Shown: positions 1 through 10,416 of the stretch, piece by piece
Layout of the letters: each line of letters starts with the position of its first letter
Position numbering within the stretch: the stretch's first letter is position 1
NCBI RefSeq assembly: GCF_001659605.2
Contig: NC_035165.2
Span: 12,706,445-12,770,444, forward strand
Length of the DNA: 64,000 bases
Direction: 5' to 3'
Source of the DNA: Manihot esculenta
Lineage: Eukaryota > Streptophyta > Magnoliopsida > Malpighiales > Euphorbiaceae
Position numbers and translations under genes: made by a program
The notes under the pieces: generated by a model
The model's input: the letters and a program-made list of their open reading frames with translations, nothing else
Database searches by the model: none
Told to the model about the DNA's origin: nothing

Positions 1-1545
1 CCTGCTCCTGCTAGCTGGTCGAATAGATCATCGATCCTGGGTAGAGGATACTTATTCTTGGTAGTGACTTTGTTCAACTGCCTGTAGTCGATACAAAGTC
101 TAAGGGATCCATCCTTTTTCTTGACAAACAACACTGGAGCACCCCAGGGTGAGGTACTTGGACGGATGAAACCCTTCTCTACCAACTCCTGTAGCTGCTC
201 TTTCAACTCTTTCAGCTCTGCTGGTGCCATCCTGTAGGGAGGAATAGAGATCGGTCTGGTACCAGGCATTAACTCTATCTCGAACTCTATTTCCCTATCA
301 GGTGGTAGTCCTGGAAGCTCATCTGGAAACACATCTGGGAACTCTCTGACTACGGGCACTGAACTAGGGTCCCTAACCTGACTGTCTAGCTCTCTCACAT
401 GAGCTAGATATCCCTGACATCCCCTCCTGAGCAACCTACGAGCCTGTAGGGCTGATATCAGACCTCTAGGCGTGCCCCTCCTGTCTCCTCTGAAGACAAA
501 CTCAGATCCATCCTCATCTCTGAACTTAACTACCTTGTCTCTGCAGTCCAAGGTAGCACCATATGCAGATAGCCAATCCATCCCTAGAATGACGTCAAAA
601 TCTGTCAACTCTAGAACCACAAGGTCAGCTGGAAGGCATCTACCATCTATAAACACTGGACTATGTCGACAGACTGTCTCTGCCAACGATGGATCACACT
701 TAGGGCCACTAACCCATAGGGGACACTCTAACCCAGACGTCATCAAACCCACTCTCTCTATGGCTCTGGGAGCAACAAAGGAATGCGAAGCACCAGGGTC
801 TAACAAAGCATACACCTCAGAACACCCAATAAGGAGATTACCTGACACCACGGTGTTAGAAGTGTTTGCCTCCTGCTGTGTCATCGTGAAAATCCGCGCC
901 GGAGCTGACGGACCTCCACCTCGGGGACCTGCAGATGAAGAGGCTGACCCTCTCCCTCTGCCTCTGCCCTGTGTCATAACTGAAACTGGTGGCTGTGGCA
1001 TGCTAGCTGGAGCTGTCTGCTGGGATGGTGCCGTGAAAGATGCCTGAGGGCACTCACGAGCCATGTGTCCCTCCTGGCCACACCTGTAACATCCTGTAAT
1101 CCCAAAGCGACAAACTCCTCTGTGCGCTTTACCGCACCTACTACACACTGGAACCTCTGAACCTGAACTCATGCCACTGCCCAATCCCAGACCTGCTTTA
1201 ATCTTGTTCCAGAACTTATTCTTCCTCGACTTCTGAGTGGAACTACTCCACTTCTTACCACTGGAAGTTGCTGCACCCTGTGAAGAGGGATCTGACTTAC
1301 CCCTACCTGGGGTCTTCGAACCAGAGGACTGTGCCGGCTGCTGTTTCACTGTACCCTGTATAATGGCACTAGCCTCCATCCTTCGTGCTAAATCCACCAC
1401 GGTGTGGAAACTCTCCCTCTCGGCTGCATGGATCAAGGAGGAATACCTGGAATGCAGTTTCATAGCATACCTCCTGGCCTTTTTCTGTTCAGTATCATAG
1501 GCCTGTCCTGCATACCGCAGCAACTCTATAAACCTATACTCATAT
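1..1545 (-). pseudogene. LTR-A Ty3/gypsy zinc knuckle, protease and RT N-terminus (partial)
   Basis: Reverse-strand continuation of the gag region at 1526-2428, in another frame because of a small deletion near 1540. In order on the minus strand are a basic Ser-rich linker, two Cys clusters ending in a CCHC zinc knuckle ([14 protein letters not shown], about 1045-1090), a retroviral-type aspartic protease whose active site reads [10 protein letters not shown] (about 790-815), and the start of reverse transcriptase at the left edge. The RT part is closely similar to the better-covered RT at 59074-59901. The frame stays open to the window edge, so the rest of pol lies outside. The protein would process Gag-Pol and copy the element's RNA inside virus-like particles. 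The zinc-knuckle layout and DPGA-type protease suit a Del/Tekay-like chromovirus, but lineage is an inference. Confidence 0.85.
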
Positions 1546-2428
1546 CCTCTGTCTGCTTGAGCTGCTCAAACTCTATCATCTTTAGCTCTTTCGAGCTATC
1601 CGGGAATGCCCATCCGGCAAACTCATTAGCAAACTCCTCCCAAGACATGTTATCCAACCTAGGGTCCACATAGACGCCAAACCATTCCTTCGCCTTCTTA
1701 CATTTTAAAGTGAACCCTGCCATCTGAATGGCTCTGGTATCATCTGCCCCTAACTCATCTGCTATCATCTTGACTGCTTTAATGTACTCAAACGGATCAT
1801 CTCCTGATTGGTACTTAGGAGCATCTAACTTTAGGTAATCAGTCATCTTTACCTTGCTCCTCACAGATGGGCCAGGTTGAGGTGTTTGGATAACTGGGGC
1901 TTCTGGTTGTACCACTGGTGGTGGTGGGGGAGGTGCAGAACTCTCTGGTGTAGGGTATGCTGGACTGGGGTAAAAAGGTGAAGGTGGATACATGGGATAT
2001 GTTGGATATGGGGGGTAATACGGTGGATAAGGCATATATGTGGGATATGGGTGAAAACTAGGATAATCCGATGTACCTCCCATCGAATATCCTGGGCCCT
2101 GTGGGTAGGGCTGATAGTGGGGTGGATAACCATACCCCGAGGCCTGACCGCCTCCCTGTGATGATCCCACATCCTCCTCTGTAGTGCCAACACCTAACCC
2201 TCCATCCCTTCTTAGATCCACATCCATCTCTTCCCTTGTATCACTAGATCTTCTTCTCTGTTCTGTTTCCCTCCTGCCTTCATCAAACGACCTTCTAGGG
2301 TCCCTTGATGATCTTTCTCTGCCTGCCCTTTGGGACATAGCTCTTGGCAAAGCAGGGGGACGCCCTTCCATACCCTCATTCTCGGGCGGAGCTCCAGTCA
2401 ATCTAGCTGATCGACGGGTTCCTCTCAT
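1526..2428 (-). pseudogene. LTR-A Ty3/gypsy gag (frameshifted)
   Basis: Gag capsid region of the minus-strand element. I start it at the ATG reading MRGTRRSARLTG, since the second copy at 62693 begins MRGTRLSARLTG at the same distance from its primer-binding site. Residues about 1-80 are charged and Arg-rich. Residues about 90-180 are a low-complexity Tyr/Pro-rich stretch (PYPTYMPYPPYYPPYPTY). From about residue 195 there is a typical retrotransposon Gag fold (MTDYLKLDAPKYQSGDDPFEY, then WFGVYVD and WEEFANEFAGWAF). The frame ends early at 1526, while the Gag-like sequence resumes in another frame ([14 protein letters not shown]), so a few bases were lost near 1540. It would coat the RNA genome; in this copy Gag and Pol are uncoupled. 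Confidence 0.85.
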
Positions 2429-2699
2429 CTTAGCTTCTGAAAACATAACATGAACTTTAGCATCATAGGATCCATGTAACAACATGAACCCTCAACTCAT
2501 AGCATAGCATATCATAGCATCTCATTAAATGCACATGCATAAACTCATGGCATTACACATCAAGACAGGACTCACCATCCTATCCTAGTGGACATGATCT
2601 TCCTATTGTGCTTGCCCTCTAAAACAACCTCTTTCCGATGTGAGATATCTCTAATCCCTGAGCATCTTAGCTCAGCACACCGTACTCTAGAGGCCCTAT

Positions 2700-2711
2700 G
2701 CTCTGATACCA
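2700..2711 (-). other. Primer-binding site, initiator tRNA-Met type
   Basis: The minus strand reads TGGTATCAGAGC, complementary to the 3' end of plant initiator tRNA-Met. It lies three bases inside the LTR end at 2715, as expected for the start of minus-strand DNA synthesis. This fixes element orientation and identifies 2715-4992 as its 5' LTR. Confidence 0.9.
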
Positions 2712-3414
2712 ATCTGTAACAGCCCGCTTACCGGACCATCACCGGCACTAGGATCCAGATCGGCTTAAGGCCGCCGGGACCCGTAGTAAGCCTACTGTCA
2801 ACTCTGTGTACCTGATAAATCCCATACATGATCATACTTAAGCTTAACACTGTTACTTACTCTTCTCTTTTTTTTTTTTTGTTTTCTTTGCTTGCCTGTC
2901 TTTTCTTTCTGTATAACTTTCACTAAGCCTGGACTATGCATGCTCTGTCTGTATGCACTCGAAGAGTGATACCTGCTATGGTACCATACAGTAACTACAG
3001 AGATAGAAAGACTACCATGCACCAAGCTTAGCTCATCATCATCACAACATTATCTCAATCATATATATCATAAAAGGATCATGTGCAAAGGGATAACAAG
3101 CACTAGGGCCAAGCACAATTCTATAACTCACTATATAGCTTGCTATTACATCATTTCTATACATTACATAAACTCTGTACTGTACATCATTATCATGTCC
3201 ACTACTCTATACTATTACATATGCCTTTTACCCTTGCTATCTCTTTCTCTTTCTCTTCTCTGAGGCCCTGAAAAATGGGGTTAGGGAGAGGGATGAGCTG
3301 CTAAAGCCCAGTGAGCGGAATCTATAAAAAATCACATTTAAAACATGCTATCATATGATGCATCACTGCACAAACATTTCACATCTTGGATTGGACATGA
3401 TCCCAAAACTCCCT

Positions 3415-3545
3415 CTGTCAGTGCCCGGCCCCCAAAGGAGCTCACACAGGTCTTTCACTAACTACTCATGGTGCCCGACCCTATAAGGGCTCTCACAGGA
3501 CTCATCCAAGGTAAATGCCCGGCCCCAAAGGAGCTCACACAGGAC
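3415..3545 (-). repeat. Tandem hairpin-unit array in LTR-A
   Basis: Three imperfect units of about 30 bp containing GTGCCCGGCCCCCAAAGG and GAGCTCACACAGG. On the minus strand each unit can pair CCTG with CGGG (one G-U pair) around a loop of about 20 nt. It lies where other LTR-A copies carry arrays with different units (for example 56388-56668). Confidence 0.7.
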
Positions 3546-3924
3546 ATACAATAATGACAGACTTATGGGCTATTGAGATCGCCTCGGTCCACTCCACATA
3601 TACAAGTAATAATGCAATGCAGCAACTTGGTGAATACTAATGCAAAGCATCCTACATAAACATGGCATTAATGATGCATGAATCATGCTAAAACAGTTCT
3701 TAACTTTTAAAATAACGTTCTGTTCCACTCACCTCTGTCAACTGCTGAGCAGTCTCTGTAACTCTAACTCTGTGGGCCTCCTTGGTCTCTCGGGTCCGTT
3801 CCTACACAGGTGGACTCTAATGAGGACCAAACTTACTTAAACATAACTCCTACTATCTCCCCAAAACCCCTCTAAAACATCATAGGCATGCATGGAAAAA
3901 TGGGCAAAAGAAGGCTGGACTGGG

Positions 3925-4180
3925 CACTTCGGCGGCTGGTTCGGCGGCCGAAACCTCCCTCCAGAGACGAAACTCATGCATGTTCGGCGGCACCTTCGGC
4001 GGCCGAAAGTCTCGTCCAGAGACGAAACTCATGCACTTTCGGCGGCCGAACTCCCTCTTTCGGCGGCCGAAAGCCCCTTTCTCACCCAAAAGCCTAGCTT
4101 TCGGGGGCAAGGTTTGGCAGCCGAAACTGCCTCCACAAGGGGTTCGGCGGCCGAACCTTGCTTCGGCGGCCGAACCTGGA
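3925..4180 (-). repeat. TTCGGC-N-GCCGAA palindrome cluster
   Basis: Several copies of the 13-bp inverted repeat TTCGGC-N-GCCGAA and near-variants (TTCGGCAGCCGAA, TTCGGCGGCACC) are interleaved with a CCAGAGACGAAACTC motif and a TTTCGGGGGCAAG motif. GC content is far above the surrounding sequence. Equivalent clusters occur in every LTR-A copy that covers this part. Confidence 0.85.
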
Positions 4181-4992
4181 TTCTCCAGAAAGGCAGAATC
4201 CGAGCACAACTCATGCTCTCAGCCTCCAAAATCCTATCAAACACCCATAACATGCATACCAACACTTCTCAACTCACAAAGAACATAACTCATGCATATA
4301 GAGGCCTAAAAACTAGCTCAAGCCCTAAAAACAACAACAAAACGCATATGAGCAACATATGCTCAAACTCATGCTTATACCCCAAAACATGCCATAAACC
4401 TCTCCAAAATTTCTAAAACTTGCTTTAAACATAAGGGGAGGTGAGGATCCATGCTTACCTCTTGAAGAACTAGAGGATTGATGATCCAAGCTTGGAGATA
4501 GGAGAAAACTCAATCAAACTCTCCAAGTGCTCACTTTGCTTCCTTTTGCTCAAATCTCTAAAACAAAGCTCAAATCAAGTTAAAACATGCAAGATTTGAG
4601 GAAAACATGAGAAATCACACCAAGGAGAGCTTGAACCTACCTTTGACCCAAAAACAGAGTGTTTAACACTCAAGTCTCGGGCAAAGGGGCTTTTGTAGTG
4701 GCCAACCGACTCTTCCTTCGGCGGCCTAACGTGCATGCGAAACCATGCAACTTTCGGCGGCCGAACTTCACCTTCGGCGGCCGAACCTGGCTTTTGTCCC
4801 CTTGGCCTTTTCATTTCAAAACTCAATTTTCTTAACTCAAAACATGCAAACATGATAAAAACACTTAAAAAACATCTTAAAAACCTTTCTTATACCCTTA
4901 GGGCAAGCTCCGACATCCTCGAATCCCGACTTCCAACGGAAAATCCGCCGGAACGTAGGAATTCCGATACCGGGGTCTAGCCGGGTATTACA

Positions 4993-5761
4993 CCGATTCC
5001 GCCCTAAGCATTTCATCCCCAAAACTCTCAAATCCTCACACCCAACTTCCTACAACATGCATACTCACTCCCACATGCATAAGGGGTATAAAAACTAGCC
5101 TAAACCCCAACAAACAACAACAAAACATAAAAGGGAGCATACATTCATCAAATCCAAACTCAAAGCCTATAATCTTAGATCTAGTCATTTCATGCATTTA
5201 TTACCCTTAACCATTTTTTTTAAAACTTATTTAAAACACAATCAAAAGCAAGGATCTACACTTACCTCTTGAAGATTGAAGGTAGATGTGACCCAAACTT
5301 GGCGATGAGGAGGAAAACAGTCTCCGGAGGTTTCCAAACTTTAAAACTTTGGATTCAAGCTTAAAATTTCAAAAACAAATGAAAACTCATGAAAACTTGT
5401 AGGAAAAATATAAAATCATAAAAGGGAGAGCAAGAACTCACCTTTGCCAGAAAATGGAGAGAAAAACTCGCCCGTTTTCAGACTGGGGCTTCTTATAGGT
5501 GGCTGGCCAGACCACCTTCAGGGGCCGAAAGATCTCCCGCGGCAGCACCATGTTCGGCGGCCGAACCTGGGCCTATCCCTCAAAAATATTTTTCTTCTTT
5601 TTAAAGAATTTAATTCAAAAACTTAACATTAAAACCATAAAACCATTTTGTAAAAACATATTTTATCCTTCCAGAGGTTCCGGTATCCGAGATTCCAGAT
5701 TCCAACTGAGATTCCGTCGGAAGATTGGAATTCCGACGCCGGAGTCTAACCGGATATTACA
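4993..5761 (-). mobile_element. Older LTR-A fragment, insertion target
   Basis: On the minus strand this begins near TGTAATATCCGGTTAGAC at 5761 and matches the first third of LTR-A: CCGG-rich start, palindrome remnants near 5516-5566, promoter CCTATAAGAA near 5490, and CTTCAAGAG/GTAAG at about 5262. It is cut at 4993, where the LTR at 2715-4992 inserted. The target position corresponds to the segment around 4200 of the younger LTR. The remainder should lie left of the window. Confidence 0.8.
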
Positions 5762-7269
5762 TTTTGTGTTTGAAGTGAGGGTAATAATAAAAAAGTATTA
5801 AATAATCAAATATTCAATTCCACATCAGTATGGTTTTAATGACGTTAGGCCATTTTTCCATACTTGCTAATGGTGCTTTACTTCAAGGTACCATTTTGTC
5901 AAAAAATGAAATTAAGGACTCCGTTAACAAATGGATTAAATCACATGGAAGTTTGGGAAATAATCAAATATTCAATTCCACATCTGGTTGAAACAGTCCA
6001 GCCCAAAGTGACTCAAATAACTTTTGAATTTACTTTCCACTTGGTTAACTATTATGTAGTAGTTTCGTACTAATTATTATATACAATCCCAAAATAGTTA
6101 ACTCAAGTTATTTAGTAGTTTTGCGCTAACTATTATATATAATTTTGATTTGCCGTAAACCACTGGTATGGATTGCAGTACAAGTAAACAACTGAATCTT
6201 ACAATGGTTCTAATGACGTTAGGTCATTTTTTCATACTGACAATGCTTTACATCGAGGTATCATTTTGTCAAAAAGTGAAATTAAGGACTCCGTTAACAA
6301 ATAGATTAAATCACATGGAAGTTTTTTATAATTTTTCCCAAATTATCATACATGTGTGAGATTGACAATGTAATCAAATTCAACTTATATAGAGAGAGTG
6401 TCTGGGGGATTATTTATTGGATTTATCGTTTTACTTTTAATTGATTTATTTGTATATTTTGCATCTGTTTAATAATAATTTAAAAAATAATATTTGATGT
6501 TTGACCGACTAATTAGAAGTTGGAGAAGTAAATTATAAGATGTTAGTGATTATAACATTTGATTAATTACTACTGAAACAGTTAATAACTACTAAAATAA
6601 TTAATATTATTTTTTTAAAAGCAAAAAACAATTAATATTGTTGAACAAATTTTTTTAACTTAAATAAATAATACATATTTCTGTTAATATAAATAGTCCG
6701 AACATATACCTTACAAATCATAGCTAATCTAAGAGATCTCTTATTGTTTATTTATAATATAGCCTAAACTGCTTGATCTCACTAACTTAACTCTTCTAAG
6801 ATACCCGATTAAGTATGAAAATTAAAATTTTATAATCTATAATGATATATATGCAAACGAAATAAAAAAATGAAAAGGAAATACTGATTTGTACTATCAG
6901 TTCCCTATAGAAATTCAAAAAGATCAATTATTATTTTATTTAGTTTTTATAGAAATAATTGAATATAAGTTTATAAAGATAAAAATATTATAAAATTTCA
7001 AAAAAAATTCATAGATCTTGAATTATTATTGTTTCCAAGTCTAACACAAATTATTAACAAATAAAATCCAAATTTTAATATATTAAGAGTCTATAATATT
7101 TATAAATTGGAAACAGCTAAATAATCATTTTTAACTAAATCTAGTGTAATAATTATTCTTTTTTGAATGCAAAACTACTTATTGTATTAATAAAATTCCA
7201 TCAAACAAAGAGACGATTATGCCTGATAGATTCTCTAGCCAAAATATGAGTAGTTAGAGTAGCATTACG
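5762..7269. repeat. AT-rich region with a 125-bp direct repeat
   Basis: No gene is recognised. Positions 5829-5955 and 6203-6332 are about 85-90 percent identical and share TGACGTTAGG, ATTTTGTCAAAAA and GGACTCCGTTAACAAAT. A 25-bp direct repeat (TAATCAAATATTCAATTCC core) lies at 5801-5826 and 5958-5984. The repeats do not sit at recognisable element ends. The remainder, 6350-7269, is AT-rich without clear structure. Confidence 0.6.
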
Positions 7270-7952
7270 ACGAACTCACAGAAATATCAGAGTCTAACAA
7301 AAATTTACAATTATTCAAAATCAAACCCTTGCATAAGATAATTTGGCAAAAATGCTTCTCAAGTGCCTGTTTAAACCCCTGCATAAGATAATTTGGCAAA
7401 AATACTCCTCCTTCTTTCTCATCTCTCGAGCATAAATTATTAATGTCTCCCAAACAAAGCCACGGAAGAGAGTTTCTACGAGATAAAACTCGAATACGGT
7501 TCCAAGACTGACGCCGTCGTTGCGATTCTGGAAACCCATAATAACTAGTAAACCTTCATTGAACATTACCTTCTGAAACAACCGAATCAATAAAATTTGA
7601 AGAAAAGTCAACTACAGAAATTGACCCATGACTCTTCCACATTAACGAAAGGTCTCCTCCCAACATTTGTCTATTGACTAAGAAGCAACCATCAAAATGT
7701 AAAAAATTACAAAAAAAATTACATACGAGAACTAAGAGCTTTTGTTTCCATCAAAAATAAAATGTCCGGCTTGTAACTAGGAACCAAATCCTTCAATGCA
7801 ATAACTGTCTGAGAATTACTGCCATAAATCTGCCAAAGAGGTCTGCATATTTTGAAAATTGATTGGATTGTATGTGAGAAACATCCACACCATATATAAA
7901 TCATAAGTGACGATCGGAATATCTCTGGAGCTCTTAATAGGGACAACAACAT
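7270..7952 (-). pseudogene. LINE fragment: ORF1 (DUF4283-like) fused to endonuclease remnant
   Basis: On the minus strand, 7950-7825 encodes a stretch ending FLTYNPINFQNMQTSLADLW, resembling the DUF4283 domain at the start of plant LINE ORF1. It passes within a few bases into a different frame reading SQTVIALKDLVPSYKPDILF, the start of the LINE apurinic endonuclease. A later fragment (about 7500-7390) contains GDINNLCSRDEKEGG, the conserved GDFN..EK.GG block of the same endonuclease. So the region between ORF1 and ORF2 is missing and the frame is broken several times. The N-terminus of ORF1 (MEDDLRQLTIDEEED) is found at 15437, on the far side of the solo LTR 7956-15392, which split this LINE. 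Confidence 0.7.
7325..7403. repeat. 51-bp tandem duplication in the LINE remnant
   Basis: CATAAGATAATTTGGCAAAA occurs at about 7333 and again at about 7384, each preceded by AAACCC and followed by a similar TCTC/CTCC segment. It is a local duplication of about 51 bp. Confidence 0.75.
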
Positions 7953-8153
7953 CTTTGTAACGACCCGGAAACCGGACCGCTACCGACGCTAGGATTCAGG
8001 TCGACTTAAGGTCACCAGAACCCGTAGCAAGCCTACTGTGCACTCTGTGTACCTGTTAAATCCCATACATGATCATACATTTCCATAAAAATTTTGAACT
8101 TTAGCATTTACCAAGCTTGACCTGTGCATGCACTCACTCTGTGAACATAAAAC

Positions 8154-8489
8154 AGATAACAAAGTGACAAAGAGATGTTTTTTTTAAGAATATAATCTTC
8201 GTTATATCAAACTTCACAGTACACACATCATTTAAATAAGAGAATTGATAACTAAAGTTGCCTATTGAATAGGAGAGAATAATGGAAAAAAATATCACCA
8301 GTAAGTGAACGAATCACCCTAAGAATCCTAATCACAAGACTCATTCAATTGTACAATATTTACAAAATTAATCCTTATCACTCCAATACTCAAGCCTTAG
8401 CACAGCAGCCTTATTACTCCTGAGAGGTGGAACCATCCTTATGACTCCCTGAACTAATAGAACCATCCTTATGACTCCCTGAACTAATA
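8154..8489 (-). repeat. 3' LTR of copia element
   Basis: 336 bp, about 98-99 percent identical to 13064-13401. Its 5' end (minus strand) holds a 30-bp tandem duplication with core GGAGTCATAAGGATGG. The pol reading frame runs into this LTR and stops at 8414. Confidence 0.95.
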
Positions 8490-9520
8490 TCCCCCCTCAA
8501 ACTGTGTCCAGGATGGAGACAGAGTTTGCATCGAAATTGTGCTAGGTGAGTTTTTGTTATTGACTTGGTAAATATATCAGCAACTTGATATACTGAGGGA
8601 ATGTATCTCGTGATCAGAACTCCTTGAGCAACGCGTTCTCTGACATAGTGATAATCAAGGGCAACATGTTTACTTCGTGTGTGTAAAACTGGATTGACTG
8701 TCAAGTGTAACGCACTTAGATTATCGCCATATAAAATTGGCGGCTTGGTAGGAGAAACTCGCAAGTCATCTAAGAGATAACCAAGCCAAGTGAGCTCTGC
8801 TGCTGTGTGAGCCATGGAACGATACTCTGCCTCGGTGCTAGAGCGAGCAACAGTGTGTTGTTTCTTTGCACACCAGGAGATGCTATTAGCGCCGAGAAAC
8901 GTACAATAGCCGGTAGTGGACCACCGTGTGGTTGGACAACCCGCCCAATCTGCATCTGAAAAAGCACTAAGAGCAAGTGATGTATCTGCCGTAAATGAAA
9001 GACCATAATGTATTGTTCCTTTTAAATATCGTAAAATACGACGAACATATTTCAAGTGAGACATTGTTGGATTGTGCATGAATTGTGAAACATAGTTGAC
9101 ACTATATGATAAATCGGGACGAGTAAGTGTTAAATATTGTAACGAGCCGACAAGGCCACGAAAGTGTGTGGGATCACCAAGTGGTGTTGGATCAGAAGAA
9201 ACATCCATTCGTTGTACAAGAGGAGTTGGCATTGGCTGGCAATCCACCATTTGAGCTCGTTCCAAGATAGAGTGAGCATATAGCGTCTGATTTAAATGTA
9301 AACCAGAATCCGTTGTCTGCACTTGGATCCCTAAAAAGTGATGCAGCGGACCTAGATCTTTCATGGAAAACTCCGAACTCAAAACCTGTAAGAAATTTTG
9401 AACTAGAGCCATAGAAGACCCTGTTAACAACATATCATCCACATAGATTAGTAGAACCAAGATACCTGTCGATGTATGCATGACAAACAAGGAAGGATCA
9501 GCTAAACTACAAAAAAACCA
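8414..9520 (-). CDS. Copia RT C-terminal part and RNase H
   Basis: Final segment of the copia polyprotein. It holds the RT catalytic motif YVDDMLLTG (about 9425-9450), the thumb region, and RNase H with DADWAGCPTTRWSTTGY, the STEAEYRSMA block and HTRSKHVALDYHYVRE near the end. It would synthesise cDNA and degrade the RNA template. A one-base contraction in a T-run at about 9511-9517 separates it from the upstream RT half. The C-terminus lies inside the 3' LTR and contains two copies of a ten-residue unit (SSGSHKDGSI/T) produced by the LTR's 30-bp tandem duplication. Within this segment no stops interrupt the frame. Confidence 0.93.
   Translation of the reverse strand, partial: WFFCSLADPSLFVMHTSTGILVLLIYVDDMLLTGSSMALVQNFLQVLSSEFSMKDLGPLHHFLGIQVQTTDSGLHLNQTLYAHSILERAQMVDCQPMPTPLVQRMDVSSDPTPLGDPTHFRGLVGSLQYLTLTRPDLSYSVNYVSQFMHNPTMSHLKYVRRILRYLKGTIHYGLSFTADTSLALSAFSDADWAGCPTTRWSTTGYCTFLGANSISWCAKKQHTVARSSTEAEYRSMAHTAAELTWLGYLLDDLRVSPTKPPILYGDNLSALHLTVNPVLHTRSKHVALDYHYVRERVAQGVLITRYIPSVYQVADIFTKSITKTHLAQFRCKLCLHPGHSLRGDISSGSHKDGSISSGSHKDGSTSQE
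8490..8498 (-). other. Polypurine tract of copia element
   Basis: The minus strand reads GAGGGGGGA directly before the LTR start TATTAG, the usual site for plus-strand DNA priming. Confidence 0.85.
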
Positions 9521-10416
9521 TAATCTAGTAAGAAAGTACTCAACCGATTAAACCATGCTCTTGGAGCTTGTTTCAAACCATATAAAGCACGCTGGAGTTT
9601 GCAAACATGATTAGGGTAAGTGGGATCTTTCATTCCGGGTGGCTGCTCCATATAAATGTCCTCAGTAATAAAACCATGGAGAAAAGCATTTTTTACATCC
9701 AATTGCCTTATTGGCCATTGTTTTACTAAAGCAACAGATATAACTAATCTAATGATTCCTGGTTTTATTACAGGGGAAAAAGTTTTGGTGTAGTCAACAC
9801 CATCTTTTTGGTGGAACCCCTTGGCCACTAACCTAGCTTTTAATCGATCTAATGTCCCATCAGAGTTGAGTTTAGCTTTGTACACCCATTTACATCCTAT
9901 TATATTTACATTTGCTGGTCTTGGAACTAATCTCCATGTGTGAGTAGATTGTAAAGCTTGATATTCTTCAAACATTGCCTGGTTCCAACCTAAGTGTGCA
10001 AGAGCACTTTTAACAGTCTTAGGTTCGGGTGGAACATCAGAAGCTATTGACACATGCAAAGCATAACGGGGATTTGGTTTTACAATACCAAATTGTGACT
10101 TGGTGATCATCGAATGTTGAGAATGCAGTGTCGCAATCAGATTCTGATCGTTTGAATTCTCTGTTGGTGATGTGATAGCTGAAGTAGACAAATTCTGATT
10201 GGAGGTTCCAACAGCTGAGGTCAATAGTCCTTGGTCAGTATGAACTGTTGAGGGACTGATCGCCGAATCAATGGCAGCTGAAATTACTGGTGAGGAGTCA
10301 CTGAAATTGGGAGTTGAAGATGGTGATTCGGAGTTCACAATTTGATCAGTAAGAGAGGCTACATTTGTTGGTGTATTGGCATCAATATATGCTGCTGAAT
10401 TTGATGGAATAAAAGT
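9502..10416 (-). pseudogene. Copia spacer and RT N-terminal half
   Basis: It opens with a Ser/Thr/Pro-rich spacer, then the start of copia RT: EYQALQSTHTWRLVPRP, CKWVYKAKLNSDGTLDRLKA, FSPVIKPGIIRLVISVA, QLDVKNAFLHGFITEDIYM and QPPGMKDPTYPNHVCKLQRA. An in-frame TAA at 10417-10419 separates it from the integrase part in the same frame. At the other end it runs into a stop at 9502 after a run of seven Ts where the reading needs eight. It contributes the fingers and palm of RT, including the first catalytic Asp in QLDVKNAF. Confidence 0.9.

Larger units (their letters stand above)
2715..4992 (-). mobile_element. 5' LTR of LTR-A Ty3/gypsy element
   Basis: On the minus strand it begins TGTAATACCCGGCTAGAC at 4992 and ends GGGCTGTTACA at 2715, next to the PBS. 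Length is 2278 bp. Contents in transcription order: a small palindrome cluster (4715-4795), a promoter region near 4690 where the usual TATAAAA has decayed to TACAAAA, a CTTCAAGAG/GTAAG splice-like signal (near 4455), the main palindrome cluster (3925-4180), a second GTGAGT donor-like site (near 3730), and a tandem array (3415-3545). The flanking CCGAT at 4993-4997 should be one copy of its TSD; the other lies left of the window. Confidence 0.9.

Noticed and set aside
3892..4416. Overlapping 70-170-codon frames on both strands over the palindrome clusters (also near 14260-14685, 27877-28333, 29476-29858, 31690-32103, 55668-56009, 60903-61289)
   Set aside because: They follow from the GC-rich repeats, which lack stops in most frames. 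The peptides (RRPK, SAAE, FGGR phrases) just translate the palindrome and are not conserved as proteins.
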